Assembly (NCBI GenBank): GCA_963770295.1 | Contig: CAVYPA010000024.1 | Location: 62,001-126,000, forward strand | Direction: 5' to 3' | Source of the DNA: AWTP1-13 sp963770295 | Lineage (GTDB): Bacteria; Pseudomonadota; Alphaproteobacteria; Rhizobiales; Hyphomicrobiaceae | Length of the DNA stretch: 64,000 bases | Shown here: one piece after another, positions 1-7,602 of the stretch | How positions within the stretch are numbered: the stretch's first letter is position 1 | Layout: every line of letters starts with the position of its first letter | Position numbers and translations under genes: made by a program | The notes under the pieces: generated by a model | What the model was told of the DNA's origin: nothing | What the model saw: the letters and a program-made list of their open reading frames with translations, nothing else | The model's database searches: none

Positions 1-244
1 GCAGATCGTTGGCCATTGGCTGCCGGCGCGCGATCATCAGGATGGTCTGGTCCTGCAGCTCGCGTTCGAGCTGATCGACGGCGCGATCACTCGCCACCGT
101 GTTCTCTGCCAGCTTCGGGTCACGCCGCTCGAGGGCATCGAAGGCGTTGCCCAACAGACGCTCGGCGAGACCACCCATCTGCGCGACCTTCTTGTCGAGC
201 AGCTGCAATTCCTGGTCGAAAGACTTGACGGTATGTTCGTTCAT
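1..244 (-). CDS. phoU: PhoU phosphate signalling protein, N-terminal part (cut by window edge)
   Basis: The start codon is the ATG at 244 and the frame stays open to base 1, giving about 81 residues that begin MNEHTVKSFDQELQLLDKK. The pattern of an acidic/hydrophobic helix followed by QMGGLAERLL and a second helix matches the first helical bundle of PhoU. PhoU couples the Pst transporter to the PhoR sensor kinase and represses the Pho regulon when phosphate is plentiful; it acts at the inner face of the cytoplasmic membrane. It lies 29 bases downstream of pstB on the same strand, the usual last-but-one place in a pstSCAB-phoU operon. The C-terminal half lies outside the window; phoB may follow but cannot be seen. 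Confidence 0.9.
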   Translation of the reverse strand, partial: MNEHTVKSFDQELQLLDKKVAQMGGLAERLLGNAFDALERRDPKLAENTVASDRAVDQLERELQDQTILMIARRQPMANDL

Positions 245-273
245 TGCCGGTCCTTCTCGAAGCTCGCTTGGCC

Positions 274-1089
274 TTAGCCGAAGCGGCCCGTGATGTAGTC
301 CTGTGTGCGCGAATCGTTGGGCGTAGTGAAGATCTTTTGCGTGTCGCCGAATTCGATCAACTCACCCAGGTACATGAAGGCGGTGAATTCCGAGACGCGG
401 GCGGCCTGCTGCATGTTGTGCGTCACGATCACGATCGTGTAGTCGGCCTTGAGCTCTTCGATCAACTCCTCGATCTTCGCCGTCGAAATCGGATCCAGCG
501 CCGAACAAGGCTCGTCGAGCAGGATCACCTCTGGCCGCACGGCGACGGTGCGCGCGATGCACAAGCGCTGCTGCTGGCCGCCGGAGAGGCTCAAGCCATT
601 GGCCTGCAGCTTGTCCTTGACCTCGTTCCAAAGTCCCGCGCGCTTGAGGGACTGCTCGACGCGACCATCAACCTCGGATTTCGACAGGCGTTCGTAGAGG
701 CGAATGCCGAAGGCAATGTTGTCGTAGATCGTCATCGGAAACGGCGTCGGCTTCTGGAACACCATGCCGATGCGGGCGCGCAACAAATTGCGGTCCTGCT
801 TGGGTGACAGGATATTGGCGCCGTCGAACAGGACTTCACCCTCGGCACGCTGATTTGGATAAAGGTCGTACATCCTGTTCAGGACGCGCAACAACGTCGA
901 CTTGCCGCATCCGGATGGGCCGATGAAGGCCGTAACCTTGCGATCAAAGAGGGGCAGGCTGATCGCCTTCAGAGCGCGGCCATCGCCGTAGTAGAAATCG
1001 AGCTTGCGGATCGATATCCGCTCGCGAAGTTTGGCCTTGTCGCTGGCCACGCGGTCGACTTGAGGGGCACTAACCATTGCGACGTTCAT
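274..1089 (-). CDS. pstB: Phosphate ABC transporter ATP-binding protein PstB
   Basis: A 271-residue ATPase that powers high-affinity phosphate uptake at the inner face of the membrane. Visible motifs in order: Walker A GPSGCGKST at about 57-65, the Q-loop region FQKPTPFPMTIYDNIAFG near 111-128 (the KPTPFPMSI-like run is typical of PstB), signature LSGGQQQR at about 168-175, Walker B VILLDEP at about 188-194 and the switch histidine in VTHN at about 224. The length is normal for the family. Its ATG overlaps the pstA stop by four bases (ATGA), so translation is probably coupled. PhoU follows after 29 bases. An inner ATG at codon 5 is a possible alternative start. Confidence 0.97.
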   Translation of the reverse strand: MNVAMVSAPQVDRVASDKAKLRERISIRKLDFYYGDGRALKAISLPLFDRKVTAFIGPSGCGKSTLLRVLNRMYDLYPNQRAEGEVLFDGANILSPKQDRNLLRARIGMVFQKPTPFPMTIYDNIAFGIRLYERLSKSEVDGRVEQSLKRAGLWNEVKDKLQANGLSLSGGQQQRLCIARTVAVRPEVILLDEPCSALDPISTAKIEELIEELKADYTIVIVTHNMQQAARVSEFTAFMYLGELIEFGDTQKIFTTPNDSRTQDYITGRFG

Positions 1090-1931
1090 GACTGCCTTCT
1101 CGATCCTGTTACCACGCGGGCAACGATGCTGAGCGTCAAAACTGCGAGTGTGATGATCAAGGCGCCGGTCCAGGCGAGCTTCTGCCAGTCCGCATAGGGG
1201 CTCAGTGCGAACTGGAAGATGACGGCCGGCAGGCTGGCCATGGGGGCATTGAGGTTGCTGCTCCAGAATTGATTATTGAGGGCGGTAAACAGGAGCGGCG
1301 CCGTTTCACCGCTGATGCGGGCGATTGCCAGCAGCACACCGGTGACGATGCCGGCCTTAGCGGCACGATAGGCAACGTGCCGAATGATATAGGCGCGCGG
1401 TATACCGAGCGCCGCCGCCGCCTCGCGCAACGCATTCGGAACCAGAAGCAGCATGTCCTCGGTGGTACGAATGACCACGGGCACGACGATCACGGCCAGG
1501 GCCAGCGCGCCCGCCAGGGCCGAGAAATGGCCCATCGGGGCCACCGCCATCTCATAGATGAAAAGGCCGACGATGATCGAGGGCGCGCTGAGCAGGATAT
1601 CGTTGATGAAGCGCACGACCGAGGTGGTGCGCGCGTAGCGGCCGTATTCGGCCATGTAGGTCCCGGCCAGGATGCCGACCGGGGTGCCGATCAGCACGGC
1701 AAGCCCGGTCATGATCAGGCTGCCGGCGATCGGGTTGAGCAAACCGCCGTCCGAACCGGGCGGCGGCGTCATTTCCGTGAACACCTTGAGCGACAAGCCG
1801 CTCAGACCTTGCCAAAGCAGCGCCCCCAGGATCAGCACCAACCAACCCAACCCAATCATTGTGGCCAGCAAAGATAAGCTCATGGCCACGGCATTGCGGC
1901 GGCGGCGGCGGACATAGAGGGAGGCGTGCAT
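1086..1931 (-). CDS. pstA: Phosphate ABC transporter permease PstA
   Basis: A 281-residue inner-membrane permease of the PstA type, with about six hydrophobic segments. The first is the LSLLATMIGLGWLVLILGAL stretch after an Arg-rich cytoplasmic N-terminus. The cytoplasmic coupling loop (EAAAALGIPRAYIIRHV, about residues 190-206) is the EAA motif that contacts PstB. The family pattern PPPGSDGGLLNPIAGSL (about 56-72) is also present; in PstA it is the loop that follows the first membrane helix. It forms the translocation channel with PstC. Its start lies three bases beyond the pstC stop, and its stop overlaps pstB, so the three genes are one transcription unit. Confidence 0.96.
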   Translation of the reverse strand: MHASLYVRRRRRNAVAMSLSLLATMIGLGWLVLILGALLWQGLSGLSLKVFTEMTPPPGSDGGLLNPIAGSLIMTGLAVLIGTPVGILAGTYMAEYGRYARTTSVVRFINDILLSAPSIIVGLFIYEMAVAPMGHFSALAGALALAVIVVPVVIRTTEDMLLLVPNALREAAAALGIPRAYIIRHVAYRAAKAGIVTGVLLAIARISGETAPLLFTALNNQFWSSNLNAPMASLPAVIFQFALSPYADWQKLAWTGALIITLAVLTLSIVARVVTGSRRQS

Positions 1932-1934
1932 CGT

Positions 1935-2885
1935 TTAGGCTCCGAGCCGGCGTTCGACCCGCAGCAGCATGTAGCGCGCCAGGGCGAGCACCACGAGGGT
2001 AATGGCAAACAGAATGAGGCCGAGGGCAATGAGCGAGGAGGTATAGAGGTCACCAACGGCTTCGGTGAATTCGTTGGCAATGGTGGCCGAGATGGTGGTG
2101 CCGGGAGCCAGGATCGAGGGGGAAATTTTGTGCGCGTTGCCGATCACAAAGGTGATGGCCATCGTCTCACCGAGGGCGCGTCCGAGCCCGAGCATCACGC
2201 CGCCGATGACGCCGACGCGGGCGTAGGGCAGCACCACGTTGCGGAACACTTCCCAGGTGGTGCAGCCGAGCCCATAGGCGGACTCCTTCAGCACCGGCGG
2301 GACCGCCTCGAACACATCACGCGAAATCGAGGTGATGAAAGGCAGGACCATGATGGCCAGGATCAGGCCCGCGGTCAGCGTGCCGATGCCGTAGGGCGGT
2401 CCGGCAAACAGCGACGACAGGATCGGCACTTTGCCAAAAGCGTCAATCAGCCATGGCTGCACGTGCACCTGCAGAAAGGGGGCGAACACGAACAGGCCCC
2501 AGATGCCGTAGATGATGCTGGGAATGCCGGCCAAGAGCTCAACGGCGATGCCGATTGGCCGCCGCAGCCACAGCGGGCACAGCTCGGTCAGGAACATCGC
2601 CACCAACAAGCCGATCGGCACGGCGATCGCCATGGCGATCACGGAGGTGACGATCGTGCCGTAGATGGGCGCCAGCGCCCCGAACTTGTCGGTGACCGGG
2701 TTCCACCGCTGCGTCAGCAGGAAGTCAAAACCGAAGGCTTGCAGCGCCGGCAGCGAGCCGATGATGAGGGCGACAATAATGCAGCCGAGTAAGCCTAGGA
2801 CGCCGAGGGCGGTGGCGTGCGTCAGGTATTGGAACGCCTTGTCGGCAAGACGCATCCGCACCAAGACCTGGGCGCGCGACGGCAT
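1935..2885 (-). CDS. pstC: Phosphate ABC transporter permease PstC
   Basis: The chosen start is the ATG at 2885 (MPSRAQVLVRM), because a GAGG ribosome site sits about six bases upstream and the resulting 316 residues match the usual PstC length. The frame is open further upstream, but that extension is Arg/Gly-rich and runs into the pstS stop region, so I leave it out. About six membrane segments are visible. The EAA coupling motif EAVPPVLKESAYGLGCTTWE is followed by LGRALGETMAITFVIGN, a strongly conserved PstC run. PstC pairs with PstA to form the phosphate channel. It follows pstS after a hairpin-containing spacer of about 140 bases. Confidence 0.95.
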   Translation of the reverse strand: MPSRAQVLVRMRLADKAFQYLTHATALGVLGLLGCIIVALIIGSLPALQAFGFDFLLTQRWNPVTDKFGALAPIYGTIVTSVIAMAIAVPIGLLVAMFLTELCPLWLRRPIGIAVELLAGIPSIIYGIWGLFVFAPFLQVHVQPWLIDAFGKVPILSSLFAGPPYGIGTLTAGLILAIMVLPFITSISRDVFEAVPPVLKESAYGLGCTTWEVFRNVVLPYARVGVIGGVMLGLGRALGETMAITFVIGNAHKISPSILAPGTTISATIANEFTEAVGDLYTSSLIALGLILFAITLVVLALARYMLLRVERRLGA

Positions 2886-2987
2886 GGCCACCTCAGCCTC
2901 TTCCTGTCGCAGAGCTACGTCGGCCACCCTCGCCTCCCGCCACCTTGGCGCGACGGCCGCCGCGCCTAAGCTCCCACGCCCAACAGG

Positions 2988-3015
2988 GAAGAGGCGCCTG
3001 CCGGCGCCTCTTCCT
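2988..3015 (-). terminator. Perfect 12-bp hairpin between pstS and pstC (attenuator or mRNA stabiliser)
   Basis: The arms GGAAGAGGCGCC (2988-2999) and GGCGCCTCTTCC (3004-3015) are fully complementary, with a four-base loop. In the transcript the hairpin starts 14 bases after the pstS stop. No run of U follows it, so it is not a canonical full terminator. Placed between a binding-protein gene and its permease genes, such a hairpin usually keeps the upstream part of the mRNA stable or lets only part of transcription through, so that binding protein exceeds membrane components. Confidence 0.7.
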
Positions 3016-3028
3016 GCGCGCACTGGCG

Positions 3029-4090
3029 CTACTTGCTTGCCACGTATAGCGACTTGCCCGCCGCATCCTTGATCTCGGTCGACCACATCTTTTCGATGTC
3101 GCCCACCACTTTATCAGGCATCGGCACATAATCGAGTTCGTCCGCCATCTTGTCCCCTTTGGCGTAGGACCAGGCAAAGAACTTGAGGGCTTCGGCCGTC
3201 GCCGCCGGGTCCTGCGGCTTCTTGTAGAGCAAAATCCAGCTGGCCGCCGTCATCGGCCACGAGGTGGCGCCGGGCTGGTTGGCTAGAATCACGCCATAGC
3301 CGGGCTTGGAGTTCCAATCGGCGTTGGCGGCGGCGGCCTGGAAGGTCTCGGAGCTCGGAGCCACGGCTTTGCCGTCCTTGTTGACCATCTTGGCGTGGAC
3401 GAGCTTGTTCTGCTTGGCGTACGCATACTCAACGTAGCCGATCGAACCCTTGGTCTGGGCGACGTTGTTGGCAACCCCCTCGTTGCCCTTGGCGCCGAGA
3501 CCGCCGGGCCATTCGACGGCAGTGTTGGTGCCGACCTTGCTCTTCCAGTCGGAACTGACCTCGGACAAATAGTATGTGAAGTTATAGGTCGTGCCCGACC
3601 CATCCGAGCGATGCACGATGGCGATAGCTTGGTTCGGCAGCTTGACGCCCGCATTGAGCTTCTGGATCGCCGGGTCGTTCCAGGTCTTCACTTCGCCGAG
3701 GAAGATCTTGGCCAGCGTCGCCCCGTCGAGCACGAGATCGCCGGGCTGGAGTCCCTCGAGGTTCACGACCGGAACGATGCCGCCCATCACCATGGGAAAC
3801 TGTGCCAAGCCAGCTTCATCGAGATCCTTGCCGGACAGGGGCGCATCCGTCGCGCCGAAGGTCACGGTCTTGGCCTTGATTTGCTTGATGCCGCCGCCGG
3901 AGCCAATCGATTGGTAGTTGAGCCCGGTCCCGGTCTCTTTTCGGTAGGCGTCGGCCCATTTCGTGTAGACGGGATAGGGGAAGCTCGCGCCGGCGCCAGC
4001 GATGTCGGCTGCGCGTACCGGTGTGCCCCCGAGCGCCAACGCCGCCGTAAGGACGGCCGCGCCGGCGAGACCTGAAATCCTGTTCCGCAT
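3029..4090 (-). CDS. pstS: Periplasmic phosphate-binding protein PstS
   Basis: A 353-residue secreted protein. The N-terminus (MRN then LAGAAVLTAALALGG) is a Sec signal peptide, with likely cleavage after VRA near residue 27 before ADIAGAGASFP. The mature part carries the PstS marks GAGASFPYPVYTKWADAY, YQSIGSGGGIKQI and HRSDGSGTTYNFT, which form the phosphate-binding cleft. It delivers phosphate to PstC/PstA. It is first in the operon. A GAGG ribosome site lies about eight bases before the ATG and a candidate Pho box lies about 85 bases upstream, so induction under phosphate starvation is expected. Confidence 0.97.
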   Translation of the reverse strand: MRNRISGLAGAAVLTAALALGGTPVRAADIAGAGASFPYPVYTKWADAYRKETGTGLNYQSIGSGGGIKQIKAKTVTFGATDAPLSGKDLDEAGLAQFPMVMGGIVPVVNLEGLQPGDLVLDGATLAKIFLGEVKTWNDPAIQKLNAGVKLPNQAIAIVHRSDGSGTTYNFTYYLSEVSSDWKSKVGTNTAVEWPGGLGAKGNEGVANNVAQTKGSIGYVEYAYAKQNKLVHAKMVNKDGKAVAPSSETFQAAAANADWNSKPGYGVILANQPGATSWPMTAASWILLYKKPQDPAATAEALKFFAWSYAKGDKMADELDYVPMPDKVVGDIEKMWSTEIKDAAGKSLYVASK

Positions 4091-4173
4091 CCGTTAACCT
4101 CACCTGGTGTGTGCGGGCTGGTCGGGGCGGAATACCCCGGCCGGTCATTGCCGGGGCGTTTAAGCGCAGTTGT

Positions 4174-4191
4174 GTAAAGCCTATGTGACAG
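4174..4191 (-). promoter_or_regulatory. Candidate Pho box upstream of pstS
   Basis: Read on the minus strand, CTGTCAC (4191-4185) is followed after a four-base spacer ATAG by GCTTTAC (4180-4174). The first half fits the 7-base PhoB repeat CTGTCAT at six of seven bases; the second half is weak. The spacing of 7-4-7 and the position about 85 bases before the pstS start are right for PhoB activation. Only one strong half-site supports the call. Confidence 0.45.
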
Positions 4192-4600
4192 TCGAGGCCC
4201 GCGCCGCCAAGCCGTAGGGCCGCCGAGCTGGCGCGCAGCCTCGCCGCTCAGCTCTAAGTGGCTTTGAGCCCTAAGAATTCAGGCCAGAGCGACAAATTCG
4301 CGCCTCGACGCCTTTGCCCACCGGCGAGGCCGGCCCACTTTTTTGAAAAGCGTTCAATGACGCCTTCGGCGGCGGTCGCCGAGAATCGCAACCGGCCGCG
4401 CGCGGCGGCCATGCCCCCCGCGCGCGTCAGCGTCGGGCCGACGAAAATGGCGGTAAACTAAAAAAGGTGGCGCAGGCGCGCACGGCGCCCATGCCAAGGC
4501 TCTCAGGGGAGGTAACGCCAACGTCCCTCCCTTTTCTGTGCAGAGATCACCCGGACCCGACGTCCGGTGGGTGATGGCTGTCGGGCAATGCTTCGCCGGG
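4192..4600. other. Non-coding stretch between the pst operon and the small FPASDPP protein gene
   Basis: I find no convincing gene here. The open frames are short, GC-rich shadows. A T-run (CACTTTTTTG near 4338-4347) follows a GC-rich stretch and could belong to a weak terminator on the plus strand, but no clean stem precedes it. Confidence 0.5.
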
Positions 4601-4915
4601 CTACCCCCGACGTCGCGGCTTTTGCGCGGCGCCCGCGCGGCCAAGGCCTTGGTCATCGCCCGCGTCGATGGCATCGCCAGGGTGTAAACCGTCCCGCCCC
4701 ACGCCGCGATGGCGCTTGCGCGCCCGAGGTTCCTCTGAGCGCCGATCGGCGCCGGCCGCCGCCTCGATTTGCTCCTTGCTGATGAGCGGCGCCTGCCGGC
4801 TCGCTGGTCGCGCCGGCGGCTCGGTGCCGGTGGCCTGGTTTGAGGCCGGCGGATCGCTGGCAGGAAAGGTCTGGTCTAAGGACTTGTCGACTTTCTTCTG
4901 CTTGGCATCATCCAT
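4601..4915 (-). CDS. Small hypothetical protein with FPASDPP motif
   Basis: The N-terminus reads MDDAKQKKVDKSLDQTFPASDPP. The LDxTFPASDPP motif is a recurrent signature of very small, uncharacterised proteobacterial proteins, so the first 30 or so residues are credible. A GGAGGG ribosome site stands eight bases before the ATG at 4915. The remainder (to 104 residues) is Ala/Arg/Gly-rich low complexity, and the protein may be shorter in reality or frameshifted. No function is known to me. It stands alone between the pst operon and the ku region, on the same strand as both. Confidence 0.6.
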   Translation of the reverse strand: MDDAKQKKVDKSLDQTFPASDPPASNQATGTEPPARPASRQAPLISKEQIEAAAGADRRSEEPRARKRHRGVGRDGLHPGDAIDAGDDQGLGRAGAAQKPRRRG

Positions 4916-5226
4916 GTCTCAAGCCCTCCAGGCTACGGGTGTTGCAACGCGCAACGGCTCGCCAGGCCCGTGCTCTCGGTGCCCATTGCGGGATTGCGGC
5001 ATCCGCTGGCGATGCGGCTCGATCGGAACCGGTGCTGTGCACCAGGACGAAACGGCACAATCGCAAGGCTGGTTCCCCGTTGCAGCCCATTTTGCATCGC
5101 GAGGGCAAAGGCCATCGAGCGCGCGCCGGCCGGCACCACCACCGCCGCAGGGGGCCCTTGCCCGGCTGCCGCGGTGAAAGGCTCAGGCCGCGGCACGATA
5201 AACGGCACTGCGCCGAGAACGCGCAC
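4916..5226. other. Non-coding stretch between two small minus-strand genes
   Basis: About 310 bases without a supportable gene. Overlapping frames on both strands are Arg-rich shadows with no recognisable motif. I see no clear terminator or repeat. Confidence 0.4.
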
Positions 5227-5475
5227 TCACTTCGCCTTCGGCGTGCGGCGTCGCGCGGGCGGAGGGTCGTTGGCGGGCTGCATGCGCACGCTGTCGCGCA
5301 ACATCTCTTTGAGCGTCGTGGGTCGGCGGTGCTTTTTTAAGAGATCGCGGAAGGCCTCCTCGGCAAGCTCTTGGACAGACTTCACGCTGTCGAGGGAGAG
5401 CTGATGCAGGGCGTGCCACGTCTCTGCGTCGAACTCAATTCGTCGGCGCACCGAGCCTGGCGGTCGCGCAGCCAT
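5227..5475 (-). CDS. Small ribbon-helix-helix-like protein next to ku
   Basis: An 82-residue protein starting at the ATG at 5475, whose first base is shared with the last base of the ku stop (TGATG), so it is probably translated by coupling with ku. The segment VRRRIEFDAETWHALHQLSLDSVKSVQELAEEAFRDLL has a short basic beta-like strand followed by two helices, the layout of ribbon-helix-helix DNA-binding proteins. The basic Pro/Lys-rich tail (PPPARRRTPKAK) resembles the tail of Ku itself. Role unknown; operon partnership with Ku suggests a link to DNA-end repair or its control, but that is inference. Confidence 0.65.
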   Translation of the reverse strand: MAARPPGSVRRRIEFDAETWHALHQLSLDSVKSVQELAEEAFRDLLKKHRRPTTLKEMLRDSVRMQPANDPPPARRRTPKAK

Positions 5476-6341
5476 CAACCCTTGGCCTTGCGTTTGGCCG
5501 GCGTCGGGGCCTGCGCCGCCGCTCGCTTGGTCGGCGCCGCCTTCGCCTTGCGCTTGCCGCCTTGATCCGCCTCGACGCTGCGTCGCAAGGCATCCATCAG
5601 GTTGACCACGTTGGCGGGGCGCGCTGGTGCCTTCTCGACCTTGGTGGGCAGACCTGCCTGCTTGGAGCGGATCAGCTCGATCATCGCGTTCTCATAGCGA
5701 TCTTCGAACTTTTCCGGCTCGAATTTGCCGGTCATGCGGTCGATGATCTCTTCGGCGAGACCCACCATCTGCTCGGGCAACTTCAGGTCCGGGATGTCCT
5801 CGAACACCGACTCTTCGCCGCGGATCTCATAGGGATAAAGGAGCGTGGTCCCCATCAAGCCTTTGCCGAACGGCTCTAGCATCATGATGCGCTCACGCCG
5901 CGCCATCACCACCCTGGCGATGCCGACCATCTTCTTCTTCTTCATCGCATCGCGAATGACGGCAAACGCCTCTTGGCCGACCTGATCTTCAGGGGCCAGA
6001 TAATAGGGCGTATCGCGGTAGCGATCGTCGATTGTGGCTTTCGGCACGAAGCGCTCGATATCGACCGTGCGCGTACTCTCGATAGCGATGCTGGCAAGCT
6101 CGTCGTCTTCGACGATCACATACTGATCCTTACCGACGGCATAGCCTTTGACCTGATCGTCGCTTTCAACGGCGTCGCCCGTCTCGCTATCGATCATCTG
6201 ACGCTTGAGGCGATTGCCGGTCGCCCGGTTCAAGGTGTTGAAGCGCACCTTCTCGGATTGGGAGGTGGCGGGAAAGATGGCGATTGCAGCAGAGACAAGG
6301 GAGAGCTTGAGATAGCCCTTCCAATTGGACCGGGGTGCCAT
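5475..6341 (-). CDS. ku: Bacterial Ku, DNA-end-binding protein of non-homologous end joining
   Basis: A 288-residue protein. MAPRSNWKGYLKLSLVSAAIAIFPA at the N-terminus, then FNTLNRATGNRLKRQMIDSETGDAV, and later the bridge-region MVGIARVVMARRERIMMLEP and TTLLYPYEIR are hallmark Ku-core runs. The protein forms a homodimeric ring that loads on broken DNA ends and recruits LigD. The C-terminal ~40 residues are Lys/Ala/Pro-rich (KRKAKAAPTKRAA), the extended basic tail seen in many rhizobial Ku proteins. No ligD is present in the window. The downstream small ribbon-helix-helix-like gene overlaps its stop by one base. Confidence 0.96.
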   Translation of the reverse strand: MAPRSNWKGYLKLSLVSAAIAIFPATSQSEKVRFNTLNRATGNRLKRQMIDSETGDAVESDDQVKGYAVGKDQYVIVEDDELASIAIESTRTVDIERFVPKATIDDRYRDTPYYLAPEDQVGQEAFAVIRDAMKKKKMVGIARVVMARRERIMMLEPFGKGLMGTTLLYPYEIRGEESVFEDIPDLKLPEQMVGLAEEIIDRMTGKFEPEKFEDRYENAMIELIRSKQAGLPTKVEKAPARPANVVNLMDALRRSVEADQGGKRKAKAAPTKRAAAQAPTPAKRKAKG

Positions 6342-6566
6342 GTCTAGTCCTATTACGCAGATACTCCACTACATATTGTAGCCAGCGGCAGCTCGGTCAA
6401 CAGCGAACTTGGCGGCGGCAGAAAGTTGTAGCTGCGCCGCGAATGCGCTTTGGCCCGCAAGCCCGGGCAGGCGCGCCGTCGCGTTAAGGCTGAAGCAGGC
6501 CTCGGCTTGAACGCCAGCACGGCGTTGGCCCATGGTCAGCTGAGTTCTTAGCCCCGGGAGCCCCGC

Positions 6567-6893
6567 ATGGCCCGCACCCTGTTACGCCGGATCGCCGTGG
6601 GCCTGGCCCTCATCGGCGCCAGTAGCAGTAGCGTGATGGCGTGGTGGGACCGCTGCAATTGTCAGCCCTCTGCCTTCTACCCGCTGCCGCCGGCTTACAT
6701 CTACGACCATACGGGGGGGCCGAGCTGGAGCGCGAACGGTTGGAGCTATCCGCCGGTCGGCGTCTATTACCCGGTCACGATCGCCCCGGTTCCCTATGTC
6801 GCGACGCCCTATCGTGCCGACTATTTTGCCCCGCCGCCGGGCCCGGCGGGAATCCGCGTGCCGGTCCGCGGCGGCGTGGAACCCCTGAAGTAG
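6567..6893 (+). CDS. Small exported Tyr/Pro-rich hypothetical protein
   Basis: A 108-residue protein with an N-terminal signal peptide (MARTLLRRIAVGLALIGAS, probable cleavage after VMA near residue 25). The mature part is rich in Tyr, Pro and Gly (PLPPAYIYDHTGGP, PPVGVYYPVTIAPVPYV) with two cysteines in CNC right after the signal. Such short secreted proline/tyrosine proteins are common in Rhizobiales and have no assigned function. It stands alone on the plus strand after ku. Codon use is as GC-rich as its neighbours. The call of a real gene rests on the signal peptide and clean frame. Confidence 0.65.
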   Translation: MARTLLRRIAVGLALIGASSSSVMAWWDRCNCQPSAFYPLPPAYIYDHTGGPSWSANGWSYPPVGVYYPVTIAPVPYVATPYRADYFAPPPGPAGIRVPVRGGVEPLK

Positions 6894-7136
6894 GCCCCGC
6901 CCGTCGCTAGCACGCGGGCGCCCTCGAAAGATCGGCACCCGGAGAACCAGCGGCACGCAGTGCGGCAGAGCGTGGCGGCCGAACGATTGTCCGGCGGCGA
7001 GGGCGGCGGCAAGGCAGCGCCCGGGGTCGGCGATGGGGCGGGGGCGCCTGGCCCTCGCGCGCAAGGCTTGGCAACGGGGTGGCCACTAATGCGCCCGGAC
7101 AAGGCCATTGCTAAGGCGGCGCCGAGCCAGGCTCAA
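6894..7136. other. Non-coding stretch before the 13-bp tandem repeat
   Basis: No supportable gene. GC-rich sequence with Ala/Arg/Gly-rich shadow frames on both strands. Confidence 0.4.
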
Positions 7137-7214
7137 GCCTCAGGCGCGAGCTCCAGGCCCAAGCTTCAGGCCCGAGCTCCAGGCCCAAGCTTCAGGCCCA
7201 AGCTCCAGGCCCAA
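7137..7214. repeat. 13-bp tandem repeat, six copies
   Basis: Six head-to-tail units of consensus GCTYCAGGCCCRA occupy 7137-7149, 7150-7162, 7163-7175, 7176-7188, 7189-7201 and 7202-7214. C and T alternate at the fourth position, giving a 26-bp higher-order period. The first unit is the most diverged. The array carries repeated AGCTT/AGCTC junctions and overlaps the 3' end of a small minus-strand reading frame. A 13-bp unit shifts frame at each copy, so the array is unlikely to be selected as protein. Confidence 0.9.
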
Positions 7215-7393
7215 GCTCTAGACGGAGACGAGCCCGAACCAAAAGCTAATGCCTCGGCTCGCCGCAAACGCCGCGCTGCCGGCGCCACGTGCCGTTCACT
7301 CGGCAGGTCTTGAAGCCGTGCGATCAACCAACCTTGCAACCAATCTTCTCGCTCGCCCGACATAGTTTTGACCGTCTTTGTGACAAAGATCAT
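7166..7393 (-). CDS. Possible small protein ending inside the tandem repeat
   Basis: The start at 7393 is preceded by GAGGAGGA two bases upstream, a very strong ribosome site although close. The 75-residue product begins MIFVTKTVKTMSGEREDWL and continues with GWLIARLQDLPSERH and an Arg/Ala-rich stretch. The last 15 or so residues are encoded by the 13-bp repeat and probably are not native. I recognise no family. The ribosome site and ordinary amino-acid mix of the first 50 residues are the only support. Confidence 0.35.
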   Translation of the reverse strand: MIFVTKTVKTMSGEREDWLQGWLIARLQDLPSERHVAPAARRLRRAEALAFGSGSSPSRAWAWSLGLKLGPGARA

Positions 7394-7602
7394 AGTCCTC
7401 CTCGTCGCCCCGCGATTTTGAGCGCTCGTTGATTGCAATCTGGAGGTGAGCAGGGAGCACGAAACCCCTTGCGGCACCCGACGAAGAAGTCGACACAGGT
7501 CGTGGGAGATTGGAGATCACAATGCCGAACATCTGCGAGGGCCTCTGACGCCGCCGGCCAAGCGACGACAGCGACCGGTGCAGCAACGGGAGAAGGCGAA
7601 GC

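Noticed and set aside
1926..2792. Long plus-strand frame opposite pstA/pstC
   Set aside because: It is antisense to clear Pst permease genes; its product is His/Gly/Asp/Arg-rich low complexity, the usual GC-rich shadow.
1935..3086. PstC with a 67-residue N-terminal extension
   Set aside because: The extension is Arg/Gly-rich, crosses the pstS-pstC hairpin and overlaps the pstS 3' end; ATG at 2885 has a proper ribosome site.
7137..7214. CRISPR-like array
   Set aside because: Repeats are 13 bp, directly adjacent without unique spacers, and no cas gene is nearby.
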